From a virus: DNA of 20,956 bases. Position 1 is the stretch's first letter. Every line of letters begins with the position of its first letter. The position numbers and the translations under genes were made by a program. The DNA lies in IMG/VR virus record IMGVR_UViG_3300017742_000165, positions 1 to 20,956 of that record; one strand, written 5' to 3'. Of this stretch, positions 9,761 through 17,559 are shown piece by piece. The notes below the pieces were generated by a model that saw only the letters and a program-made list of their open reading frames with translations, was not told the DNA's origin and ran no database searches.

Positions 9761-10459
9761 ATGGCAGTTCAAAGAAACATATTTTTTAGACATGTTGATA
9801 TATATGATAGGCAGTTAGAAATATCTCATGCACTTTCTGGGCAACCAGAGTGCTATATTCGTAGAACATCTTATGATGATATTTGGTATCATAATGGTCT
9901 TCCTACAGATAGAGACCATCCTACACTATCTTACGTGTATAGCAATCATAATTATACTAACTTCTTTATTAATGGTATTATGAGGTTTGAATGGAGCTGG
10001 ACTTCAGAAGAAAACTACACAGAAGCACAACTAGATTCGTATATTAGTTTAGTTGATAATTCGCATACTACTTTTTCAAAAGACTTACCAAATAAAACAT
10101 TGACTGCTACTGTCAACGTCGGAGACGTACAATATAGTGACTGGAGTGAACGCCTATTCAATTGGAATTTAAAATCACCAGTGTTTAAAATGACAATGGT
10201 TAGCGAAGATACTGAATACATATGTATTACTCCGTTAAGTGACCCAATGGCGTATTCTCATAGACTTAAAACAGTTCAACCGGGTGAATCAGTATTTACT
10301 GAAAAGCTTGGTACTGAATGTTATGTGTTATTTACATCTGAATTATCTAAGGGTGAGCTAACGCTTAATGGATTGCAGTTATATAAATTGTCGAGTGGCA
10401 ATATAACATTAACAAATAACGGCGCGACTGCCGTGAAGATTATTAAAGTTTACAAATAG
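9761..10459 (+). CDS. Hypothetical virion-associated protein
   Basis: A 232-residue protein beginning MAVQRNIFFRHVDIYDRQ. It has an aromatic-rich N-terminal half (ending IMRFEWSWTSEE) and a C-terminal half of alternating strands that ends ITLTNNGATAVKIIKVYK, suggesting a beta-sandwich. I recognise no family, catalytic motif, signal peptide or membrane segment. AGGAG (about 9749-9753) gives a strong RBS. It follows the adhesin-like gene by 11 bases and precedes the Coq4-like gene by 12 bases, so it belongs to the same transcript. It could be a fibre accessory or a structural component; this is inferred from position. Confidence 0.55.
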   Translation: MAVQRNIFFRHVDIYDRQLEISHALSGQPECYIRRTSYDDIWYHNGLPTDRDHPTLSYVYSNHNYTNFFINGIMRFEWSWTSEENYTEAQLDSYISLVDNSHTTFSKDLPNKTLTATVNVGDVQYSDWSERLFNWNLKSPVFKMTMVSEDTEYICITPLSDPMAYSHRLKTVQPGESVFTEKLGTECYVLFTSELSKGELTLNGLQLYKLSSGNITLTNNGATAVKIIKVYK

Positions 10460-10471
10460 GAAAATTATACA

Positions 10472-11311
10472 ATGTGGGATATTAAAAAAATATTTAAAAC
10501 AACTAAGTATCTGATGTCTACTGATGCCTCTGGGTTTGGTGATTATGAGAACGCTGATATGAATGGACAACATCGTCTTGACCATATCGTCAATATGTAC
10601 CGTGAGATGAATATTCCATTTGGTCCTATGATGGCTTTGGCTAATAATAAAACACGGGCTGGTAGAGATATTCTATGGGCTCGGGGTAAATTTAGCGTTG
10701 AGTATATGGATAGTGTGGTTGTACCTACCTTGATGGATTTTGATTACTTAAAATCACTGGCGCCAAACACTGTAGGTGCACATTATTATAATCTCATTAA
10801 GGGATGGGGTATTGAGGATCTTTACAATCAAAGATTTAAACATGAAGAGAATATTGATGATACGCTTGCGAGTGATGTAAGAGTTAACTTGTCAAGGCAT
10901 CTTTTATTAAGCCATGACCTTTGGCATGTGTTGTTTAGATACGATACCGCAACTATGGGTGAAGCAATGATTCAAGAAGTCACTGCGCATCTATCAAAAT
11001 TTAAACCACCTAAGCTCGTATCATTCTTTGGCACATGGAAGATGGCTAGAAAGCTAAAGTCTAAACTTCCATGGAAGGTAAGAAAAGAATGCATACAGTT
11101 ATCTAAGGCTACGGATAGAGGATTGTTTTTCCAAGACCAACTTTCACTGTTAGAAAGAGACATTGAAGAAGTGAGAAAAGAATACAACATTGGAGTTCCA
11201 GTTGCATATAAGAGATTTGTTGTAGAGTTTGGCAAAGAAGGCGAGTCTCGATTGGACACATTCCATCCCCAATACCAAGATGTGCCTTGGTTAGAAGCCG
11301 TGGAAATATGA
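10472..11311 (+). CDS. Coq4-family protein (ubiquinone-biosynthesis-like)
   Basis: A 279-residue protein, close to the usual Coq4 length (about 220-265). The family's metal-binding signature HDxxH-x11-E is exact: His148-Asp149-Leu-Trp-His152, then Glu164. Other Coq4 features appear in order: AGRDILWARG, LAPNTVGAHYYN, and near the end LLERDIEEVRKEYNI followed by VPVAYKR. In eukaryotes and proteobacteria Coq4 belongs to the coenzyme Q biosynthetic complex and is linked to C1 decarboxylation/hydroxylation of the ring. RBS AGGAAA precedes the ATG, and its stop overlaps the next gene (ATGA). It lies among fibre genes rather than metabolic genes. Fold and metal site are well supported; whether it acts on ubiquinone, on a lipid or on something else during infection is unknown. 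Confidence 0.82.
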   Translation: MWDIKKIFKTTKYLMSTDASGFGDYENADMNGQHRLDHIVNMYREMNIPFGPMMALANNKTRAGRDILWARGKFSVEYMDSVVVPTLMDFDYLKSLAPNTVGAHYYNLIKGWGIEDLYNQRFKHEENIDDTLASDVRVNLSRHLLLSHDLWHVLFRYDTATMGEAMIQEVTAHLSKFKPPKLVSFFGTWKMARKLKSKLPWKVRKECIQLSKATDRGLFFQDQLSLLERDIEEVRKEYNIGVPVAYKRFVVEFGKEGESRLDTFHPQYQDVPWLEAVEI

Positions 11312-11898
11312 TAGTTGTAGCAATACCAAGATCTGGTGCTACACGAATCTGTATGGATCTCGCGGAGAGACATAATATTAAGTTTCTAGGAGAGATGTCT
11401 CCCAGAAATATGAATGACAAATTACGGCTTAGAAAGGACCTTACACACGAAACACGGTTTGAGATAAAGGTAACTCCTGAAGAATATTGTAAATCTATTG
11501 AACGTGACCTAAATTATATTAGTCTATGTAATTATCCTGGTTCGAATCTTCTCACCGCAGACGCTGATTATGTCGTAATGAGAAAAAACCTAAAAGATTG
11601 TTTATATAGTTGGTTAAATTATGTTATAAAGGGCGGAAGGTTAAATGGTAATGATGGTGTTGCAAAGATTGAAGCTTTTTTTATGTTAAAAATGTTGCTT
11701 GATACTGCATACGGTGTCATAACTTATTGCTTACATAATGATAAAGAAATTATATGGTACGAGGATTATTTTCCAAATATGAATACGCGATATAATCTGA
11801 TACCCGATAACTGGCATAAAAAACTAGATGCGGTGTGTGATGAATATGATTTCGTTTTTAATGCACATAATGAATTAGTTAAAAGATATAGTGTATAA
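11308..11898 (+). CDS. Sulfotransferase-like protein
   Basis: The ATG at 11308 overlaps the Coq4-like stop (ATGA) and is preferred to an upstream TTG at 11287, because the conserved domain begins at residue 2 (MIVVAIPRSGATR). That segment matches the 5'-phosphosulfate-binding loop (PxSGxT) of PAPS-dependent sulfotransferases. The second signature is VVMRKNLKDCLYSW, with Arg92 and Ser101 at the spacing of the 3'-phosphate-binding motif in Stf0-like or LPS-type enzymes. The 196-residue length is short for the family but plausible. It would transfer sulfate from PAPS to a sugar, lipid or protein. The acceptor is unknown; virion glycan or host surface polysaccharide are possibilities. Coupling to the Coq4-like gene suggests coordinated expression, not necessarily a shared pathway. 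Confidence 0.65.
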   Translation: MIVVAIPRSGATRICMDLAERHNIKFLGEMSPRNMNDKLRLRKDLTHETRFEIKVTPEEYCKSIERDLNYISLCNYPGSNLLTADADYVVMRKNLKDCLYSWLNYVIKGGRLNGNDGVAKIEAFFMLKMLLDTAYGVITYCLHNDKEIIWYEDYFPNMNTRYNLIPDNWHKKLDAVCDEYDFVFNAHNELVKRYSV

Positions 11899-11901
11899 AT
11901 A
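11894..11901 (+). promoter_or_regulatory. T4-type late promoter (TATAAATA)
   Basis: Exact TATAAATA overlapping the last codons and stop of the sulfotransferase-like gene, 32 bases before the ATG at 11934. It probably starts the late transcript through the neck and terminase genes. Confidence 0.78.
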
Positions 11902-11933
11902 GATACAGTAGAGAAATAAAGGAATCATATAGT

Positions 11934-12647
11934 ATGAGTAGTGGTGGATGGGTAAGTGAAGCCAAGTCCGGATATGTCGGATTCGATATGTGGATTGGCG
12001 GTCACATGGATGTTATTAGGTATGAAAGAAGAATTAGTACAGAAATTGGTCAGACTTGCTTAAAGGTTTTAGAGGAAAACTGGCCAGGTTTAGAAGATTG
12101 GAATGGAAATCCAGATAATTATGTTGGTCATATTATTCCATACCGCGCTCCTTATGCAAATGAGGGTGTTAGTTGGTATAAGTTTGATCTTCCAAATGAT
12201 GCTATATGCAAGGAGTTTGGTTGGACACGACCTATGATGCGAGCGGCTTGGGGCGGTGCGACTCTACTTCAATCTGGAGGAATTGGTTGGTACGGTTTAA
12301 AATTTGATTTAGTTACTAAAGATTATTGCATGAAAGTACCAATGGCGTACAATGAATTCACGCAAAAATTAGTAAAAGAAGACCGACACGCGCCAAACTG
12401 GTATAAGTATGGCAACATGTATTTTGGACAAACATATTACCGTGATGGTACAGTTGATCCACGAATTGATTATTATTATGAGACTACGTATAAAAATATG
12501 GCTAGGCACTTTGAAAAGATTGGTCTCGAAATACCAATAACTGGTAATAGAGAAAACCAAAAGCTTTGGGGAGCCGTATATAATAGAGAAACCGAAAAGT
12601 GGGAGGTTGCTAAAGCATATGAAAAAGTATTCTCAAAACAAAACTAA
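11934..12647 (+). CDS. Hypothetical late protein upstream of the neck genes
   Basis: A 237-residue soluble protein, unusually rich in Trp, Tyr and Gly (MSSGGWVSEAKSGYVGFDMW, then GWTRPMMRAAWGGATLLQ and GGIGWYGLKFDL). The C-terminal part is more charged (NMARHFEKIGL, WEVAKAYEKVFSK). I recognise no family and see no catalytic motif, signal peptide or transmembrane helix. AAGGA lies about ten bases before the ATG, behind a perfect late promoter, and the 3' end overlaps a 55-residue gene leading into gp13. Late expression and position suggest a virion or assembly protein; this is inference. Confidence 0.6.
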   Translation: MSSGGWVSEAKSGYVGFDMWIGGHMDVIRYERRISTEIGQTCLKVLEENWPGLEDWNGNPDNYVGHIIPYRAPYANEGVSWYKFDLPNDAICKEFGWTRPMMRAAWGGATLLQSGGIGWYGLKFDLVTKDYCMKVPMAYNEFTQKLVKEDRHAPNWYKYGNMYFGQTYYRDGTVDPRIDYYYETTYKNMARHFEKIGLEIPITGNRENQKLWGAVYNRETEKWEVAKAYEKVFSKQN

Positions 12648-12786
12648 CGGTCTTGAAGGACTAGGCGTCGATGAGATTGACCGTGAATTTTGGAAAAAAA
12701 TTAAAGAAGAAAACATGATTGCTCAGCGATCAAGAAACATAGTAGAGCAAAAACGAGGAATTAAAGATGGCAAAGCCAAATTCTAA
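12619..12786 (+). CDS. Small overlapping gene before gp13 (55 aa)
   Basis: A 55-residue frame starting MKKYSQNKTNGLEGLGVDEI. It is basic and charged, probably helical (DREFWKKIKEEN, NIVEQKRGIKDGK). It overlaps the upstream gene by 29 bases and gp13 by 20 bases, and bridges the 119 bases that would otherwise be unexplained between them. GGGAGG (12601-12606) lies 12 bases before the ATG, slightly long spacing. The sequence GAGGAATTAAAG inside it is the RBS of gp13. Overlap at both ends fits translational coupling in packed phage operons. No family is recognised. Confidence 0.55.
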   Translation: MKKYSQNKTNGLEGLGVDEIDREFWKKIKEENMIAQRSRNIVEQKRGIKDGKAKF

Positions 12787-13513
12787 AAGCACATTTATTG
12801 ATTACTGTCTTAGAGCATTAGGGGCTCCGGTAATTGAAATTAATGTGGACGAAGACCAACTTGATGACCGTGTTGAGGAAGCTCTCCAATTTTATCAAGA
12901 GTACCACTCTGATGCTTTGGAAAAAGTATTCCTTAAGCATCAAGTTACAGCGGATGATATTACTAATGGGTATATTCCTATTACCGATATGATTTCTAAT
13001 GTGATCCGGGTATTCCCATTCAGCGATACGCTTGGTGGTGGAATGTTTGATGCACAATATCAATTAAGAGCAAACGATGTTTTTGCACTTAACTATAGTG
13101 GTTCTATTGCAGAATATGTGATGAGCCAACAACATCTTTCATTGATGGACCTAATGCTTGACAATGGCTCAAAACATATCGAGTTTAATAAACATAAAAA
13201 CCAGTTACGAATCGATATGGATTGGGACAAAGAAGTTGTGGTTGATGATTACATTATTGTTGAGTGTTATAGAGTAGTTGACCAAGAAACATATACAGAT
13301 ATATGGAATGACTACTACCTTAAGCAATATGCAACCCAACTTATCAAACGTCAGTGGGGAGCCAATCTTTCTAAGTTTGAAGGTATGGTAATGCCAGGCG
13401 GCGTAACCTTTAATGGTCGTCAATTATTCGAAGATGCAAATGAACAAATTCAAAAATTAGAAGAAGAAGTTCGATTAAACTGGGAAATGCCGGTTGACTT
13501 CTATACGGGATAA
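12767..13513 (+). CDS. 13: Neck protein gp13
   Basis: A 248-residue homologue of T4 gp13 (309 residues in T4). The N-terminus is diagnostic: FIDYCLRALGAPVIEINVDE followed by DQLDDRVEEALQFYQEYHSD, as in marine T4-like gp13. Later segments such as LRIDMDWDK, YYLKQYATQLIKRQWGANL and MPGGVTFNGRQLFEDA are also conserved. gp13 and gp14 form the neck rings that seal the DNA-filled head and accept the tail. It starts at the ATG with AGGA eight bases upstream. It is directly followed by gp14 after three bases, exactly the T4 order. Confidence 0.92.
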   Translation: MAKPNSKSTFIDYCLRALGAPVIEINVDEDQLDDRVEEALQFYQEYHSDALEKVFLKHQVTADDITNGYIPITDMISNVIRVFPFSDTLGGGMFDAQYQLRANDVFALNYSGSIAEYVMSQQHLSLMDLMLDNGSKHIEFNKHKNQLRIDMDWDKEVVVDDYIIVECYRVVDQETYTDIWNDYYLKQYATQLIKRQWGANLSKFEGMVMPGGVTFNGRQLFEDANEQIQKLEEEVRLNWEMPVDFYTG

Positions 13514-13516
13514 CAT

Positions 13517-14464
13517 ATGTCTAGAAATGTTTATTTTTCACAGGCAGTAAAATCAGAGCAGCATCTGTACGAAGATCTTGTTATTGAAAGCCTCAAGATT
13601 TACGGACAAGAGGTTTATTATATTCCTCGTAATATTGTCAATAGAGACACTATTATGAATGAGGATATTGCGTCAAACTTCGAAGATGCTTATATGATTG
13701 AAGCCTATATTGAGAACCCTGATGGATTTGAGGGTACGGGTGACTTGTACTCGAAATTCGGGTTAGAGATAAGAGACGAGGCTAACTTTATCCTTGCGCG
13801 TAAAACGTGGGATAGACTTGTTGGACTTTGGAATAACGATATTACCGTAACATCACCTCAAGAAGGTGACTTAATTTACTTACCCCTTTCCAATTCAATG
13901 TTTGAAATAAACATGGTTGAACATGAACAACCGTTCTATCAATTGTCACAACTTCCTGTTTACAAATTACAGTGTAGCTTGTTTGAATACAATGATGAGA
14001 ATTTTGAAACTGGCGTTGAAGTTATTGATAGACTAGAACAACAAAATGCATATCAAGTTTCACTTGACGTTGATATTACTAACGCTCAACACTTTGTTGT
14101 CGGCGAAACCGTTACACAGTTATTAGCAGCGGCGGTTGGAGACACACCAGCGATTAGTGTATATGGTACGGTACAAAATATAGATAGAACATCTGATACC
14201 AGGGCAACGATATCGGTGTCTAATATTGGCGCATTAAATTCTGATATCGCTAGAGGCTTTGTAGTTACTAATAATGCATTGGTTGGTTCCGAGAACGGAT
14301 ATACTGGAACTATCATAAATATTTATGATGTAGGCGATAATGATACTAATAACGTATTCCCATCTGATTCTAATGCTCAGAATGTGTCAATAGAATTTGA
14401 GGCAGATTCAATATTAGATTTCTCAGAGAATAATCCATTCGGCGACCCATCGGAGAATTACTAA
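13517..14464 (+). CDS. 14: Neck protein gp14 with extra C-terminal beta domain
   Basis: A 315-residue homologue of T4 gp14 (256 residues). The N-terminal part is typical: MSRNVYFSQAVKSEQHLYED, YGQEVYYIPRNIVNRDTI, and KFGLEIRDEANFILARKTWD. It is one ring of the head-tail neck and works with gp13 in head completion. Residues about 185-300 form an extra Thr/Asn/Asp-rich beta region, starting HFVVGETV (His192-Val199), inserted before the conserved-looking Pro/Glu-rich C-terminus (NNPFGDPSENY). The stop overlaps the gp15 start (TAATG). Assignment is secure from the motifs and synteny. The extra region resembles one at the end of gp15. Confidence 0.92.
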   Translation: MSRNVYFSQAVKSEQHLYEDLVIESLKIYGQEVYYIPRNIVNRDTIMNEDIASNFEDAYMIEAYIENPDGFEGTGDLYSKFGLEIRDEANFILARKTWDRLVGLWNNDITVTSPQEGDLIYLPLSNSMFEINMVEHEQPFYQLSQLPVYKLQCSLFEYNDENFETGVEVIDRLEQQNAYQVSLDVDITNAQHFVVGETVTQLLAAAVGDTPAISVYGTVQNIDRTSDTRATISVSNIGALNSDIARGFVVTNNALVGSENGYTGTIINIYDVGDNDTNNVFPSDSNAQNVSIEFEADSILDFSENNPFGDPSENY

Positions 14465-15441
14465 TGTTTGGATCACACTTTTATCACGCAACAATGCGAA
14501 AATCAGTCGCCGTCTTTGGTACACTGTTTAATAATATATCTGTTATTAGAAAAGATGGTAACGGAAATATATTAAACCAAATTAAAGTACCTCTCGCGTA
14601 TGGTCCTAAGCAAAAATTCCTTGCAAGAATCGAAAATCCGACGAATCAAAATGCATCAATGGCGATTAAATTACCTCGTATGTCATTTGAGATTACAGGT
14701 ATTACGCTTGATGCTGCTTCTAAACTTCCTAAAAGAAGTGCGATTAGCGAGCCGGGCACTTCCACGAGTAAAAGAAATGTCATTAAAAATATGGTATCAT
14801 ACGATATTGGTATGCAACTTAATATCATGGCCAAAAACCAAGATGATGGCCTACAGATTCTAGAACAAATATTGCCGTATTTTCAACCAGAGTATAATGT
14901 AACAATCAGACCAGTCGATGGATTTGATTTTAAACAAGATGTTCCAGTTGTTTTAAACTCTGCAGCAATTGCAGATGAATACGAGGGCGACTTTATTTCG
15001 CGTAGGGTATTGGTATACACGTTAGACTTCACTATGAAAATGAAATTCTATGGTCCAACGAATCAAGAAAACGTAATCCGTGAGGTTGACGTTACCTTAA
15101 ATGATGCCGAAGAACAAGAATTGTTTTATGAAAATGTTACCACAGTACCTGAGCCGGTTAACACCGCTCCTGTTACAACCGAAGATTTTGGAATAACCAC
15201 TACCATAGACCCATTGTTTGTTCCTGATAGTATGACTATCAACAGTGATCCAACCTCAGGAACATTTACAGTTGGTGAAAAAATATTAGGTACTGATTCG
15301 GCATCAGAAGCAACTATTACTGATATCACCGGAAATGTAATTACTATCTCAGATTCGGATGGTTATTTCCACCAAGATGAGAATATTACTGGTCAATCTA
15401 GCGGAGCCGTTGCAATTGCTACTGTAATTAATACAGGATAA
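14464..15441 (+). CDS. 15: Tail sheath stabiliser gp15 with C-terminal extension
   Basis: A 325-residue homologue of T4 gp15 (272 residues), the hexameric protein that caps the sheath and tube and connects the tail to the neck. Conserved segments: FYHATMRKSVAVFGTLFNNI, KVPLAYGPKQKFLARIE, KLPRMSFEITGI, VSYDIGMQLNIMAKNQDDGL and QILPYFQPEYNVTI. Residues after about 225 are an extension: a Thr/Pro linker (VPEPVNTAPVTTED), then a small beta module with TFTVGEKILG (Thr267-Gly276) and ending GAVAIATVINTG. The extension accounts for the extra length compared with T4. It is directly downstream of gp14 (1-base overlap) and four bases before gp16. Confidence 0.92.
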   Translation: MFGSHFYHATMRKSVAVFGTLFNNISVIRKDGNGNILNQIKVPLAYGPKQKFLARIENPTNQNASMAIKLPRMSFEITGITLDAASKLPKRSAISEPGTSTSKRNVIKNMVSYDIGMQLNIMAKNQDDGLQILEQILPYFQPEYNVTIRPVDGFDFKQDVPVVLNSAAIADEYEGDFISRRVLVYTLDFTMKMKFYGPTNQENVIREVDVTLNDAEEQELFYENVTTVPEPVNTAPVTTEDFGITTTIDPLFVPDSMTINSDPTSGTFTVGEKILGTDSASEATITDITGNVITISDSDGYFHQDENITGQSSGAVAIATVINTG

Positions 15442-15445
15442 TATA

Positions 15446-15856
15446 ATGAAAAAAGATAACATCTCTAGCAAATTAGAAAAACATTTGCCGGCAGAATATA
15501 AGACTCCGCCTGCCCCTATTGTTAAACCCAATGACGTACAAGACGACTACGAATTTTCTCGTAATACGTTGAAAGATTTAATAAGCACCGGAATGAGTTC
15601 ATTAGATGCTTTAGCCGAACTAGCTAGGGAATCTGAGCATCCACGTGCATTTGAAGTACTGTCTAGGTCAATTAAAGATATTGGTGATGTTACTGATAAG
15701 TTAATGAGCCTTCAAAAGGCAACTAAAGATCTAGCAACTGAAAAAGAAGCTCAACAGGGCGGCGTTACTAATAATAATCTCTTTGTAGGTAGTACTACTG
15801 ACCTACAACGAATGTTAATTGATAGCCAAAAGAAAATTATTAATGCAGACGATTAA
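15446..15856 (+). CDS. 16: Small terminase subunit gp16
   Basis: A 136-residue homologue of T4 gp16 (164 residues), which forms a ring that recognises concatemeric DNA and regulates the large subunit during headful packaging. The core starts NDVQDDYEFSRNTLKDLI and continues LDALAELARESEHPRAFEVL, then a coiled-coil helix SIKDIGDVTDKLMSLQKATK, the usual DNA-binding plus oligomerisation layout. The C-terminus (LFVGSTTDLQRMLIDSQKKI) is the conserved gp17-interacting tail. RBS AGGA ends about four bases upstream of the ATG, rather close. Its last codons overlap the gp17 start, as in T4. Confidence 0.92.
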   Translation: MKKDNISSKLEKHLPAEYKTPPAPIVKPNDVQDDYEFSRNTLKDLISTGMSSLDALAELARESEHPRAFEVLSRSIKDIGDVTDKLMSLQKATKDLATEKEAQQGGVTNNNLFVGSTTDLQRMLIDSQKKIINADD

Positions 15857-17432
15857 AAATAATGAATTTGGCTATCTTGGAAATCCACGGATTAAGCGTG
15901 ACGGCGTAGAAGACCAGTTCAGTAAAGTCGAAGTCCAGGAATACATCAGATGTATGAAGGATCCTGCATACTTTGCGAGGGAATATTGTAAGATTATTTC
16001 ACTTGACGAAGGTTTGGTACCATTCAATCTTTATGATTACCAAGAGAAAATGTTCAATCACTTTAATGATAATAGATTCTCTATTGTATTGGCATGTCGG
16101 CAATCAGGTAAGTCAATCTCATCTGTAGTATATTTGTTATGGTTTGCACTGTTTCATCCTGAAAAGAATATCGCAATCTTAGCAAACAAAGGCGCAACAG
16201 CCAGGGAGATGCTTGCACGTATTACACTTGCACTCGAAAACCTACCATTCTTTTTACAACCTGGATGTAAAGCGGTAAACAAAGGTTCTATTGAGTTCTC
16301 TAACAACTCTAAGATTATTGCGGCAGCAACATCAGGTTCATCTATTCGTGGCTTATCTATTAATCTATTGTTTCTAGATGAGTTTGCATTTGTTGAGAAT
16401 GATGCGACGTTCTATACATCTACATATCCAGTTGTATCATCTGGTAAAGATACTAAAATTATTATTACTTCTACCGCAAATGGTATTGGCAACGTATTCC
16501 ATAAATTGTGGGAAGGCTCAGTTCAAGGCACAAATGAGTTTAAGTCTTTTCGTGTAGATTGGTGGGATGTTCCAGGCCGTGACGAAGAGTGGAAGCGACA
16601 AACTGTTGCCAATACATCTCAATTACAGTTTGACCAAGAGTTTGGTAATACTTTTACTGGGCGAGGTAATACACTTATTAGTGCAGAGTGCCTTCTGAGA
16701 CAAAAAGCAAAAGACCCTGTATACACACAAGAAAACGTATACGTATACGAGAAGCCAATTGAAAGCCATACGTATTTAATGATGGTCGATGTTGCAAAAG
16801 GTAGAGGGCAGGATTATAGTACATTCACTATTATCGACGTATCAACTGAACCCTTTAAACAGGTTGCGGTATTTAGAGATAACAATATCTCACCATTGCT
16901 TTTGCCTGATATTTGTTACAAATATGCCAACGCTTATAACGAGGCATATATAATAGTAGAATCAAATGACCAAGGAGCAATTGTTTGTAATGGTTTATAC
17001 TACGATTTAGAATATGAACATATGTTTGTAGAATCTCAAGTAAAGGCCAATTCTATTGGTGCTACAATGACTCGTAGGGTAAAACGTATTGGTTGTTCTA
17101 ATATTAAGGATCTCGTTGAACAAAATAAATTAGAAATTGTAGATGCAAATAGTCTTATCGAGATGGGAACATTTGTGGCCAAGGGTAACTCATATCAAGC
17201 GTCTGGTAGTAATCACGATGATTTAATGATGAATCTGGTTATGTTCGGATGGTTTATTAGTACTGATATCTTTAATGGTATTACTGATATCAATATGAAG
17301 AACCTATTGTATCGTGAACAGTTACAAGCGATACAAGATGATATGTTACCGTTTGGAATTATATCATCTGATGCATATGACGAAGATGATATGGAAAGAA
17401 TTGGCGGAATGTTGTGGAAATCATTTCCGTAA
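15843..17432 (+). CDS. 17: Large terminase subunit gp17 (packaging ATPase/nuclease)
   Basis: A 529-residue homologue of T4 gp17 (610 residues). The ATG at 15843 inside gp16 (14-base overlap, as in T4) is preferred to a TTG at 15819. ATPase motifs: Walker A CRQSGKS (Arg86-Ser91, including Lys90), Walker B LLFLDEFAF (Asp179, Glu180) and coupling motif TSTANG (209-214). Nuclease acidic residues: Asp316 in MMVDVAKG, Glu373 in VESNDQG and Asp459/Asp460 in NHDDLMM, corresponding to the T4 D401/E458/D542 set. It docks on the portal, translocates DNA with ATP and makes headful cuts. No weakened motif was found. A late promoter pair for the tail genes follows. Confidence 0.95.
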   Translation: MQTIKNNEFGYLGNPRIKRDGVEDQFSKVEVQEYIRCMKDPAYFAREYCKIISLDEGLVPFNLYDYQEKMFNHFNDNRFSIVLACRQSGKSISSVVYLLWFALFHPEKNIAILANKGATAREMLARITLALENLPFFLQPGCKAVNKGSIEFSNNSKIIAAATSGSSIRGLSINLLFLDEFAFVENDATFYTSTYPVVSSGKDTKIIITSTANGIGNVFHKLWEGSVQGTNEFKSFRVDWWDVPGRDEEWKRQTVANTSQLQFDQEFGNTFTGRGNTLISAECLLRQKAKDPVYTQENVYVYEKPIESHTYLMMVDVAKGRGQDYSTFTIIDVSTEPFKQVAVFRDNNISPLLLPDICYKYANAYNEAYIIVESNDQGAIVCNGLYYDLEYEHMFVESQVKANSIGATMTRRVKRIGCSNIKDLVEQNKLEIVDANSLIEMGTFVAKGNSYQASGSNHDDLMMNLVMFGWFISTDIFNGITDINMKNLLYREQLQAIQDDMLPFGIISSDAYDEDDMERIGGMLWKSFP

Positions 17433-17448
17433 ACAATGCAGCGAAACA

Positions 17449-17456
17449 TATAAATA
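17449..17456 (+). promoter_or_regulatory. T4-type late promoter, distal copy before gp18
   Basis: Exact TATAAATA in the 127-base gap between gp17 and gp18, 103 bases before the sheath ATG. It is the first of two tandem copies spaced 33 bases apart, consistent with very strong late expression of the tail sheath and tube. Confidence 0.75.
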
Positions 17457-17481
17457 TATGAGTTCATAGAAACCACAATGT

Positions 17482-17489
17482 TATAAATA
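17482..17489 (+). promoter_or_regulatory. T4-type late promoter, proximal copy before gp18
   Basis: Second exact TATAAATA, 70 bases before the gp18 ATG. Two cores in tandem upstream of the most abundantly needed tail protein; either could be the main start site. Confidence 0.75.
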
Positions 17490-17559
17490 ATAGTATTGAA
17501 AGAATTAAACCGTATTATGTTAAACACACACTTATTAACCTATTGAAGAGGACACGACA

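Noticed and set aside
11287-11307. TTG start for the sulfotransferase-like gene
   Set aside because: The ATG at 11308 overlaps the Coq4 stop in the ATGA pattern and begins immediately before the conserved PAPS-loop strand.
15819-15842. TTG start for the large terminase
   Set aside because: The ATG at 15843 gives the classic short gp16/gp17 overlap; the extra eight residues are not needed by any conserved segment.
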